A stretch of DNA of 64,000 bases. Source: MGBC114844 sp910585855 (GTDB lineage: Bacteria > Bacillota > Clostridia > Lachnospirales > Lachnospiraceae). Position 1 is the stretch's first letter. Each line of letters opens with the position of its first letter. Shown here one piece after another: positions 17,538 through 25,435 of the stretch. Under the pieces are notes generated by a model, which was not told the DNA's origin, did not search any database, and saw only the letters and a list, made by a program, of their open reading frames with translations. A program made the position numbers and the translations under genes. Location: assembly GCA_965646165.1 (NCBI GenBank), contig CBFFYP010000008.1, positions 17,459 to 81,458 of the forward strand, read 5' to 3'.

Positions 17538-18917
17538 ATGGAACACAAGAATACATGGACAAAATATAATACAGCTCAGATTGCAGAAGTAATGGATTAT
17601 AATGAAGGATATAAAGCATATATTTCAAAGTGTAAAACAGAGAGGGAATGTGTGGAAGCGGCTATTTTAGATGCAAAGGCACATGGCTATGTAGATTTAA
17701 AGACGATAATAGAAGAAGGCGGGACGGTAAAAGCCGGGGATAAGGTTTATTTTAATAATATGGGAAAGGCGCTGGTTTTATTTCATATCGGAACAGAGAA
17801 ATTAGAAAAAGGGATGAAGATTCTTGGAGCACATATTGATTCTCCAAGAATTGATTTAAAGCCAAATCCTTTTTATGAGGATACGGAGTTGGCACTTTTG
17901 GATACACACTATTATGGAGGAATTAAGAAATATCAGTGGGTAACAATGCCTTTGGCTTTGCATGGGGTAGTAATCAAAAAGGATGGAACGGAGGTGAATA
18001 TTGTAATCGGCGAGGCAGAAGAGGATCCGGTAGTTGGAATTACAGATTTGCTTCCTCATTTGGCAGCGTCACAGATGGAGAAAAAGGCATCAAAAGTGAT
18101 TGAAGGAGAGGATTTGAATATTTTAATCGGAAGTATGCCTTTAGAGGGAGAAGAAAAAGATGCTGTGAAAGCCAATATTTTAAAATGGTTAAAGGAACGT
18201 TATGATCTGGAAGAGGAAGATTTTATATCTGCTGAAATAGAAGCTGTTCCGGCAGGGAAAGCACGGGATTATGGTGTGGATCGCAGTATGATTATGGGAT
18301 ATGGACAGGATGATCGAGTTTGTGCTTATACTTCTTATACGGCGTTATTTGAGGTGGAAAATTCAGATAGAACAAATGTCTGCCTTTTAGTAGATAAGGA
18401 AGAGGTCGGGAGTCAGGGAGCTACCGGGATGGGATCGCTGTTTTTTGAAAATGTTGTGGCAGAATTGATGAATTGTATGGGGGATTATTCTGAATTAAAG
18501 GTACGGCGTGCATTGCAGAATTCGGTTATGCTTTCTTCTGATGTCAGTGCTGCTTTTGATCCGAATTATCCGGCTGTAAATGAAAAGAAAAATGCAGCTT
18601 ATTTGAATAAGGGGATTTCTTTTAATAAATATGTGGGATCACGGGGGAAAGCAGGTTCGAATGATGCGAATCCAGAGTTTATTGCGAAGATTCGTGCAGC
18701 TTTCGAAAAACATCAGGTATCGTTTCAGATATCGGAGTTGGGAAAAGTAGATGAGGGCGGCGGCGGAACGATTGCAAAGTATATGGCAGTTTATAATATG
18801 GAAGTGATTGACAGTGGTGTGCCGGTGCTTAGTATGCATTCTCCTTGGGAGGTGGTAAGCAAGGCGGATGTCTATGAAGCGAAGCAGGGGTATGTCGCTT
18901 TTTTAAAGGAGATGTAG
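17538..18917 (+). CDS. M18 family aminopeptidase
   Basis: A 459-residue cytoplasmic zinc aminopeptidase of the M18 family, which releases N-terminal residues from peptides. Conserved signatures are LGAHIDSPRID (His/Asp metal site), YGQDDRV, LLVDKEEVGSQGATG (catalytic Glu pair and nearby ligand), SSDVSAAFDPNYPAVNEKKNA and the C-terminal SMHSPWEVVSKADVY with its zinc-binding His. The length is normal. A terminator follows at once, so the gene ends the transcript started by the first phosphatase. Confidence 0.93.
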   Translation: MEHKNTWTKYNTAQIAEVMDYNEGYKAYISKCKTERECVEAAILDAKAHGYVDLKTIIEEGGTVKAGDKVYFNNMGKALVLFHIGTEKLEKGMKILGAHIDSPRIDLKPNPFYEDTELALLDTHYYGGIKKYQWVTMPLALHGVVIKKDGTEVNIVIGEAEEDPVVGITDLLPHLAASQMEKKASKVIEGEDLNILIGSMPLEGEEKDAVKANILKWLKERYDLEEEDFISAEIEAVPAGKARDYGVDRSMIMGYGQDDRVCAYTSYTALFEVENSDRTNVCLLVDKEEVGSQGATGMGSLFFENVVAELMNCMGDYSELKVRRALQNSVMLSSDVSAAFDPNYPAVNEKKNAAYLNKGISFNKYVGSRGKAGSNDANPEFIAKIRAAFEKHQVSFQISELGKVDEGGGGTIAKYMAVYNMEVIDSGVPVLSMHSPWEVVSKADVYEAKQGYVAFLKEM

Positions 18918-18922
18918 TGAAT

Positions 18923-18953
18923 AAGAACCTTCTTTTTTGAGGGTTCTTTTTTT
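18923..18953 (+). terminator. Rho-independent terminator after M18 aminopeptidase
   Basis: AAGAACCTTC, loop TTTTTT, GAGGGTTCTT, then a T-run. The hairpin starts six nt after the stop codon. Confidence 0.85.
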
Positions 18954-18970
18954 GGTAGTGGGAGAGAAAG

Positions 18971-19768
18971 ATGAGCCATTATGTGATAAGTGATATTCAT
19001 GGATGTTATAAAGAGTTTCTTTTTATGTTGGATAAGATTGGGTTTTCGGATTCGGATTGTTTAATTATAGCGGGGGATTTTATTGATCGAGGGAAACAAA
19101 GTTATGAAATGCTGAGGTGGATAGAGAATTGCCCAAAGAATGTTCGGTTGATTCGAGGGAATCATGAAGAGGAGTTTGCAGTATATATTCTTTTGATGTT
19201 TCAGTTAAATAAGAAAGAACAGTTGGAAACGGATTTTTCTTCATATAAGGATACGGCTGCATTGTATAAAACGATAAAGTATGGGTTTCGATATTATAGG
19301 ATGAAGGGGTTTTATTTTGATTTGTATGGGACGATTGGGAAATTAATAAGTGTTAATCATGTTACATTGGAGGATTTGTTTCGATGGCTTCAGATAATTT
19401 GCGGGTTGCCTTATTATTATGAGGAGAAGATAGGGGAGAAGAATTGCGTGGTGGTTCATGCTGGGTATGCGGAGAGATTGGAGGATATTGGTACAAAGTT
19501 TTCTGAACTGAAAGAGTTTTATATTTATGCTAGGGAGGAAAGCTGTCAATTAGGAGGCAAGAAGCATGGGATTGTAGTAGCTGGACATACACCTACTATA
19601 TTAAGAGAGAGTTTTGCTTATAATAAGGGGAATGTGTTTCGGTATTATGATCAGGAAAAGGATTGTATTTTTTATGATATAGACTGTGGATGTGTATTTC
19701 GCCGTCAGGAAGCGGATGCAAAACTTGCGTGTATTCGTTTGGAAGATGAAAAGGTATTTTATGTGTGA
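18971..19768 (+). CDS. Metallophosphoesterase, bacterial Ser/Thr phosphatase-like (paralogue 2)
   Basis: A 265-residue relative of the protein at 16797, with the same order of motifs: ISDIHGCYKEF, IAGDFIDRGKQ, LIRGNHEEEF, CVVVHAGYAER and VVAGHTPTI. A longer middle insert (about residues 75-130) separates the two metal-binding halves. GGGAGAG precedes the ATG. It lies after a terminator, so it needs its own promoter or readthrough. Base use is more AT-rich in third positions than its paralogue. The target is not known. Confidence 0.86.
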   Translation: MSHYVISDIHGCYKEFLFMLDKIGFSDSDCLIIAGDFIDRGKQSYEMLRWIENCPKNVRLIRGNHEEEFAVYILLMFQLNKKEQLETDFSSYKDTAALYKTIKYGFRYYRMKGFYFDLYGTIGKLISVNHVTLEDLFRWLQIICGLPYYYEEKIGEKNCVVVHAGYAERLEDIGTKFSELKEFYIYAREESCQLGGKKHGIVVAGHTPTILRESFAYNKGNVFRYYDQEKDCIFYDIDCGCVFRRQEADAKLACIRLEDEKVFYV

Positions 19769-19837
19769 ATATGTTTTTATAACAAAGGGTAGATTGTAAA
19801 GGATAATAAATTTTAATAAGTTTTTTGGAATTGGGGA

Positions 19838-20195
19838 GGACGCCAGATTCGAAAACGATGGGCAGCCTGCTGTTCCGGTTTCCAAAAAGCAAGAAGTTCT
19901 AAGACTTCTGCCGTTCTATGCATCCAACCGGACAGACCGGGGCGCAATTCGCCCTTACTACAACCGAAATGGAATTGGTGTAAGGAAGGATTTTATCAGC
20001 CATAAACCATCCGCTTTTCTATTATTCGGGCTAAACACGCCCCTTTTTTTTCACACCCTGCATAAAAGCAGGATGTGAAAAAAATCTTAGGTTTTCGAGC
20101 AGAAGTCTAAGAACTTCTAACTTTTTTCCAAAGTCACTGCAGGCTGCCCATCGTTTTCGAATCTGGCTGTTTCTTGACGCCGAAACGAAAAAAGA
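19838..20195 (+). repeat. VAP element A3 (complete)
   Basis: A clear full class A copy. Left arm 19844-19870 (AGATTCGAAAACGATGGGC...) pairs with right arm 20139-20164 (...GCCCATCGTTTTCGAATCT). The pair GATGGG/CCCATC replaces GGTGGG/CCCACC of other copies, a double change that keeps pairing. Inner arms AGAAGTTCTAAGACTTCT and AGAAGTCTAAGAACTTCT also pair. The core holds GGGGCGCAATTCGCCC (19939), CGGGCTAAACACGCCCC (20027) with a T-run, and a hairpin at 20044-20085. The right terminus is GGCTGTTTCTTGACGCCGAAAC. Confidence 0.9.
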
Positions 20196-20253
20196 AGCGT
20201 ATTCAAACTTTATGGAAGACCTAAAAGCTTAATTAAAGTAGATAAAATTTTTG

Positions 20254-20598
20254 TTAGAAATCAGAATTTTCTTCGCTTGCAGCTAAACCTAATAATACCC
20301 CTTGGGCAATCAGGCGTTTTTCTTTGCTTAATTGTCGGTATTGGTTTAATAATTCGGCTTCCTCTTGAGACAGCTTGGATTGAAACAGAGTATCTAAAGG
20401 CTGACGGATATCAGAATAACCTACTAAGTAGTCAATGGATGTATGGAATAGAGTTGCTAGTTCTTTTAGCATGGCTATGCTGGGTTCGTTTTTTTCGTTT
20501 TCATAGGAACTAATCATTTTTTGTGAGATATTTAAGTACATACCAAGACTGATTTGACTCATTTTTTTTTCTTTGCGAAGTTCTAAGATACGATTCAT
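20254..20598 (-). CDS. XRE-family helix-turn-helix regulator
   Basis: A 114-residue DNA-binding protein. Residues 1-62 form an XRE/Cro-type helix-turn-helix (MNRILELRKEKKMSQISLGM, then SQKMISSYENEKNEPSIAML and STIDYLVG-like HTSIDYLVGYSD). The remaining 50 residues are a helical tail (LSQEEAELLNQYRQLSKEKRL) that probably dimerises. It is divergent from the wall-binding LRR gene with 294 nt between them, so control of that gene is a reasonable guess but not shown by any operator I can see. Confidence 0.85.
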   Translation of the reverse strand: MNRILELRKEKKMSQISLGMYLNISQKMISSYENEKNEPSIAMLKELATLFHTSIDYLVGYSDIRQPLDTLFQSKLSQEEAELLNQYRQLSKEKRLIAQGVLLGLAASEENSDF

Positions 20599-20835
20599 AG
20601 TAGTTTCATGCTCCTTTTCTTTTTCATTTTTCGAATATTTTTTACTTTTGGGGGATTCCTGTTTTTGTTTTAGAATGGATATTTTTTGTCCTATAGATTG
20701 ACAGGAATTTTTGGATTTGTTTGTTTCATTTTTTATTTGGTATTAGACGCTAGAAGTAAAGGAGGGAGGAAAAATCTATCGTCAGGAAGTACAGCAATCG
20801 CTTGTTTATTGCTATGAATATTATTATTCCTTTTA

Positions 20836-20864
20836 TTGACTTTGATATTCTTAAATGGTATAAT
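20836..20864 (+). promoter_or_regulatory. Sigma-A promoter of the LRR surface protein gene
   Basis: TTGACT, 17 nt, TATAAT, ending 28 nt before the ATG at 20893. This is a near-consensus match. Confidence 0.8.
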
Positions 20865-20892
20865 AATACTTATAAAATGAATAATAGGAGGA

Positions 20893-23190
20893 ATGAAAAT
20901 AAGAAAACAAGTGTATCAAGCAGTAATTGGTTTGGGCTTGTCTTTGGTAATGACAGCCGGTGGAATGAGTATTTTCAAAGAAGCGGTTTTTGCATCTGAG
21001 GCTGGATGGAAGCAGGATCAGATTGGTTGGTGGTATCAAAAAGAAGATGGGAGTTATCAAAAGTCTGGTTGGTTTTTGGATAAAAATAATTGGTATTATT
21101 TTGATGCAAGTGGGTATATGCAGACAGGATGGGTACAGGAGAATGGAAATTGGTATTATTTAAATCCTGTTTCTGATGGAACAAAGGGAAAGATGCAGAC
21201 TGGATGGGTAAAAGATGGAACATCTTGGTATTTTACAGATGAGAATGGAAAAATGCAGACTGGAATAATAGAAGTCGATCAACGTACTTATTATTTGAAT
21301 CCAAGTTCAAATGGTGATTTAGGAAAAGTAATGTCTGGAAATTTAAATATAAATGGAAAGGAATATTATTTTGATGGCAGTGGTGCAGCGGTTGGAAATA
21401 TTCCATTGGCAGATAAGAGTTATAAGATTAATGGAGATAGAGTGGAAATAGTCGAAAAGAATTTTATTTTTTCTGTGGCAGATTCTGATTATCAGGATGA
21501 TGATAGTGATGATGACAATGATGACGATGGCAGCAGCAGTAATGATAAGAATGACAGTAGTGATAATACTACTGATAATGATAAGGATGATACAGATAAT
21601 AATGGGGGAAATAATAAGCCAGATAATAAACCGGATAATGATAATAACAATACTGAAGATCAGACAGATGAAATTCATTTTTGGAATAGAACATTAGAAA
21701 GTAGTATAAAAGGTTATTTGAGAAAACTAGAGGGAGTTGCTATTAAAAATATTAAAAAGGATGATATAAAGGAAATAGATTCTTTCTTGTTAAAAGTAGG
21801 AATGGATATGAATGGTGCTAGACGTATTTCAGTATCTTTGGATACAACATCAGATACTCCTATTTATTTGGCAAGTTATTATCTTACTGAATTAAAGCAG
21901 ATGGCAGGTGATTTATCTTATTTTATTGGTTTAAAAAAGTTAAAAATAGATGGTGGTGATTTTCGTTTTTTAGAAAATATTTCTAATACAGAACAAGTTT
22001 TACGTATTTTGTCGGAGAAATTGCCATCAGTAGAGTGTTTAGATATTGATATGGATATAAAGCTATTACAAACAGAATCAGATAATTCATTGGATCTTAG
22101 TAGTCTGGAGGGTTGGAAAAATTTAAAGGAGCTTTATATTGAAAATAAAAATATAGATGATATTAGTCCGCTTGGAAATTTACGTTTATTAGAAAAGCTG
22201 GATATTAGAAATAATATGATTTCTGATATTACAGTGTTAGAAGAACTTTCTCATTTGAAAGAAGTTTCTTTACTTGGAAATCCTTATATTTTTGATTATC
22301 ATCCTGTTAAAAATGTAGAGAAATTAGATGTAAATTTAAATGAAGAGGGGTATGTTTGTATAGCAGATATTATAGATGAAGATAATGTTACAATGGATTT
22401 ATTCTGTCAATATACAGGAAAAAAGGGTACAGATATTTATGCAGATGATCTTTTGGAGATTGAAAAATTTGAAGTAAAGGAGGCAAGATATAGTAATAGT
22501 CTTTTTGCAGCAGAGAAGCTGACTGCAGTAATTACTAATAGAGATGGAAAAGAGATAGAAGTGACTGCATCAGGAAATACCGCAGAATCTTATCAAGGAT
22601 TTGTATTTTGCCGAAATATGACACATTTTTTAACAGAACATAATTTTGATGAAGAGATTACAGTGTTTGGATTTTTAAAGAATGTAACACATTTGCAATT
22701 AGGGCAGATAAATAATCAAGGAAATGTATTAATATGTGACAGACTTATTTTGGATTTTCGAGCATTATTAAATATGCCGCAGCTAGAATACTTAAATTTA
22801 GATCGTTGTTCATTTAATAAAAAATCTATGTTCGACAAAGATGATAGACAAAATGTTAGTAATTTATCAAATTTACAGAATTTAAAAGTGTTAAGTTTAA
22901 TGGGATGTGGTTTTGGAGAAGCTGGAGGAAAAGATTATGATTGTACAGATGAATTTCCAAAGTTAGAGAGTTTGGAAGTATTGAATCTATCCGAGGCATA
23001 TTTATCTAATTTAGAAATGTTAAAAGAGTTAAAGCAGTTAGAAGAATTAAATTTAAGCTATATGGGAAATAGAACGAGTTTGGATTTAAGTCCTTTATCA
23101 GAATTACATAATTTAAAAACAATAAATATAACAGGAAATAAAATAAAAGATGAAACTCCAATTCAGCATGTGCCAAATATAATAAAGTAA
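20893..23190 (+). CDS. Secreted wall-binding leucine-rich-repeat protein
   Basis: A 765-residue surface protein. Residues 1-34 are a signal peptide ending VFASEA. Residues 36-190 hold choline-binding-type repeats of about 20 residues (QIGWWYQKEDGSYQKSGW, NWYYFDASGYMQTGW, NWYYLNPVSDG...), which attach proteins to wall polymers. Residues 195-260 are an extreme Asp/Asn/Ser linker (DDDSDDDNDDDGSSSND...). After this a mixed region is followed by two blocks of leucine-rich repeats: about 400-470 (LKELYIENKNIDDISPL, LEKLDIRNNMISDITVL) and about 620-760 (LKVLSLMGCGF, LEVLNLSEAYLSNLEML). It resembles internalin-like adhesins in layout; the ligand is unknown. AGGAGG precedes the ATG. Confidence 0.85.
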   Translation: MKIRKQVYQAVIGLGLSLVMTAGGMSIFKEAVFASEAGWKQDQIGWWYQKEDGSYQKSGWFLDKNNWYYFDASGYMQTGWVQENGNWYYLNPVSDGTKGKMQTGWVKDGTSWYFTDENGKMQTGIIEVDQRTYYLNPSSNGDLGKVMSGNLNINGKEYYFDGSGAAVGNIPLADKSYKINGDRVEIVEKNFIFSVADSDYQDDDSDDDNDDDGSSSNDKNDSSDNTTDNDKDDTDNNGGNNKPDNKPDNDNNNTEDQTDEIHFWNRTLESSIKGYLRKLEGVAIKNIKKDDIKEIDSFLLKVGMDMNGARRISVSLDTTSDTPIYLASYYLTELKQMAGDLSYFIGLKKLKIDGGDFRFLENISNTEQVLRILSEKLPSVECLDIDMDIKLLQTESDNSLDLSSLEGWKNLKELYIENKNIDDISPLGNLRLLEKLDIRNNMISDITVLEELSHLKEVSLLGNPYIFDYHPVKNVEKLDVNLNEEGYVCIADIIDEDNVTMDLFCQYTGKKGTDIYADDLLEIEKFEVKEARYSNSLFAAEKLTAVITNRDGKEIEVTASGNTAESYQGFVFCRNMTHFLTEHNFDEEITVFGFLKNVTHLQLGQINNQGNVLICDRLILDFRALLNMPQLEYLNLDRCSFNKKSMFDKDDRQNVSNLSNLQNLKVLSLMGCGFGEAGGKDYDCTDEFPKLESLEVLNLSEAYLSNLEMLKELKQLEELNLSYMGNRTSLDLSPLSELHNLKTINITGNKIKDETPIQHVPNIIK

Positions 23191-23321
23191 TTCAATGATA
23201 AGGAATAAATTCTTTTTATTATAAAATGTCCCATTTCCATGATTGTTTCAAAGTGATTTTTTTGCCATTTTGACTTTATCCTGTTTTTATCTTTTATTAA
23301 GATTTTGGGGATATGATATCG

Positions 23322-23680
23322 TTCTTTTTTTGTTCCGGGGTCAAGAAACAGCCAGATTGGAAAACGGTGGGCAGACTGCAGTGACTTTGGAAAAAAGTTA
23401 GAAGTTCTTGGACTTCTGCTCGAAAACCTAAGATTTTTTTCACATCCTGCTTCCATGCAGGGTGTGAAAAAAAAGGGGCGTGTTTAGCCCAGAGAATAGG
23501 GAAGAGGCTATCTTACGGCTGATAAAATCCTTCCTTACACCTGTTTCGTTTTGGTCGAAATGAGGGCGAATTGCGCCCCGGTCTGTCCGGCTGGATCAAA
23601 GAAAAGGCAGAAGTCTTAGAACTTCTTGCTTTTTGGAAGCCGGAACAGCAGGCTGTCCACCGTTTTCCAATCTGGCGTCC
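23322..23680 (-). repeat. VAP element A4 (inverted)
   Basis: Class A on the minus strand: arms AGATTGGAAAACGGTGGGC and GTCCACCGTTTTCCAATCT, full core, left end as GGCGTCC at 23674. The TTGGAA arm variant is shared with A1. The rest of 23191-23912 is AT-rich; it includes a stretch like the A-flanking AGTTTATAAGTTTA motif near 23727 and the promoter of the next gene. Confidence 0.85.
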
Positions 23681-23844
23681 TCCCTCCATTCTTCTCATAA
23701 AATCAAAATGTTATCCTTTTTTCAGTTTATAAGTTTATTTTGGATTTAGATAATGTATAACACAAAAAGATGTATGGTTTATTTTATATATATTTTTTGT
23801 CAAATTTCTTCTTTTAAAGGGGAGAAGAAGGGGAATACTTTTTG

Positions 23845-23873
23845 TTTGCTTTCTTATTTCAAAGTGCTATAAT
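23845..23873 (+). promoter_or_regulatory. Possible promoter of the short wall-binding protein
   Basis: TTTGCT, 17 nt, TATAAT, 39 nt before the GTG start. The -10 box is perfect, the -35 box weak. Confidence 0.5.
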
Positions 23874-23912
23874 GATTTTGCAGGGAATGATAGGAAAGGA
23901 GTAGAGAAAAGC

Positions 23913-24869
23913 GTGAAAAGAAAGTTTTATAAAAAGGCAGCCGGTATGATTCTGGCAGCAGTATGTATGCTGACAGGAACGGCTACCCCTTCTGTTTTGG
24001 CACAGGGGGAGGCAGGATGGAGGGAAAATGAAGTTGGCTGGTGGTATCAAAATCCAGACGGAAGTTATCAAAAGAATGGCTGGTTTCAGGATATCGACCA
24101 AAACTGGTATTATTTTGACACTGAAGGATATATGCAGACAGGATGGATTCGGGATAAAGGCTTTTGGTATTTTGCAGAGGAAAGCGGAAAAATGCAGACA
24201 GGGGTTATTCAAATCAATGGACAGACCTATTATTTTAATCCAATTTTGGGCAGTGATTTAGGAAAGATGCAGACTGGAAAAGTAAACATTCAGAATAAAG
24301 TCTATTATTTTAATGCAAACGGAACAGCAATCGGAGAAATACCACATGCAGAGCGAAGTTATCAAGTACCTTTGCAGAGTACATATGTGCAGGATGATAA
24401 ATATATAGTAGACAGTAAAGTAAATCATGAAAATAAAGATAGAGTAGTGTTATTTGAAAATCATATTTTAGAAGAGATGATACGAACTTATTTAAAAGAA
24501 CAAACCACCCGAAATTTAACATGGAATGATTTAAAAGGATATTCGGTAGTTTCTATTCAGATGATGACAGATAGCAGAAGCAGACTGATTTTTCAGATTG
24601 AATTAAGAGAGGCAGAAACGATGATAGGAATGATTCAGGTAGGATTAGAAGAACTTGAATCGGTGGCAAAAGATCTTTCTAAATTTCCAGATCTGAAAAA
24701 AGTGGAAATAAAGGGAATTTATATGAAGTCCTCTTTAACAAATGTGGCACAGGGAGATGAAGAAAATTTAACAGATATGGAGGTTTTATTGGACGTTTTA
24801 GCAGAATATCTGTCGATTGAGGATATGTTGATGAAAATTGATTTTGAACTGTCAGTAAAGACGGAATAG
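23913..24869 (+). CDS. Secreted wall-binding protein, short paralogue lacking the LRR domain
   Basis: A 318-residue exported protein closely related to the N-terminal part of the 765-residue protein upstream. Signal peptide 1-31 (ending VLAQG); choline-binding-type repeats 33-165 (EVGWWYQNPDGSYQKNGW, NWYYFDTEGYMQTGW, FWYFAEESGKMQTG, KVYYFNANGTAIGE). The Asp/Asn linker is missing. The C-terminal part (FENHILEEMIRTYLKEQ to the end) aligns by eye with residues of the paralogue that precede its LRR region, and the protein stops there. A core-deleted class A repeat begins 10 nt after the stop, so loss of the LRR half through repeat insertion or recombination is plausible. The start is a GTG with AAGGAG upstream. 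Confidence 0.8.
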   Translation: MKRKFYKKAAGMILAAVCMLTGTATPSVLAQGEAGWRENEVGWWYQNPDGSYQKNGWFQDIDQNWYYFDTEGYMQTGWIRDKGFWYFAEESGKMQTGVIQINGQTYYFNPILGSDLGKMQTGKVNIQNKVYYFNANGTAIGEIPHAERSYQVPLQSTYVQDDKYIVDSKVNHENKDRVVLFENHILEEMIRTYLKEQTTRNLTWNDLKGYSVVSIQMMTDSRSRLIFQIELREAETMIGMIQVGLEELESVAKDLSKFPDLKKVEIKGIYMKSSLTNVAQGDEENLTDMEVLLDVLAEYLSIEDMLMKIDFELSVKTE

Positions 24870-24878
24870 GTAATCAAA

Positions 24879-25028
24879 TTCTTTTTTTGTTTCGGGGTCA
24901 AGAAACAGCCAGATTCGAAAACGGTGGGCAGCTTGCAGTGACTTTGGAAAAAAGTTAGAAGTCTTAGAACTTCTTGCTTTTTGGAAACCGGAACAGCAGG
25001 CTGCCCACCGTTTTCGAATCTGGCATCC
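24879..25028 (-). repeat. VAP element A5, core deleted (inverted)
   Basis: Terminus TTTGTTTCGGGGTCAAGAAA, arms AGATTCGAAAACGGTGGGC and GCCCACCGTTTTCGAATCT, left end as GGCATCC. Same internal deletion type as A2, giving a long perfect hairpin. It is followed by AAGTTTATAAGTTTATCCTG, the motif that also flanks A2. Confidence 0.8.
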
Positions 25029-25098
25029 TCTTTTCTTAAAATCAAAAGTATATTTTTTTTAAGTTTATAAGTTTATCCTGAACTGTTTGATTTTTATA

Positions 25099-25126
25099 TT
25101 GACAAAAAAATTCTAAATGTTATAAT
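25099..25126 (+). promoter_or_regulatory. Sigma-A promoter of thrS
   Basis: TTGACA, 16 nt, TATAAT, upstream of the T-box leader. Both boxes match the consensus. Confidence 0.85.
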
Positions 25127-25154
25127 CGCAGATAGAAGTATTATGCTATTGTAA

Positions 25155-25412
25155 ATAATCATACAGACAATACGATGATAAGAAGAGTAGGACAGGAAAT
25201 ATTTCAGAGAGAGGCGGTTTGCTGAAAATGCCTTAATAGGAACTGTTTGAAAACTAACTTGGAGTGGCTCTAATCCAGCTCGGTGATTCCGTTATCATCA
25301 AAAAAGTGGCAGAAACAACAGATAAAAGAATTTTGTTGCTGCAATTTGGGTGGAACCACGGATTTTTCGTCCCTTGTACTATAGTTGTTGCTATGGTGCA
25401 GGGGATTTTTAT
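25155..25412 (+). promoter_or_regulatory. T-box riboswitch leader of thrS
   Basis: This leader senses uncharged tRNA-Thr and then allows thrS transcription. Stem I begins around GATGATAAGAAGAGTAG. The likely specifier codon is ACT at 25253-25255, directly before AACTTGGAG. The T-box sequence GGGTGGAACCACGG is at 25348-25361. The competing terminator is CCCTTGTACTATAG / CTATGGTGCAGGGG followed by ATTTTT (25371-25410). A Thr codon in the specifier position fits the gene. Confidence 0.92.
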
Positions 25413-25435
25413 AATGTATAGAAAGGAAGAGTATC

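Noticed and set aside
25207..25225. GAGAGGCGGTTTGCT in the thrS leader, identical to part of the class B arm
   Set aside because: It falls where T-box stem I normally has an AG bulge and a GC-rich distal stem, and no other part of a B element is present. Treated as chance.
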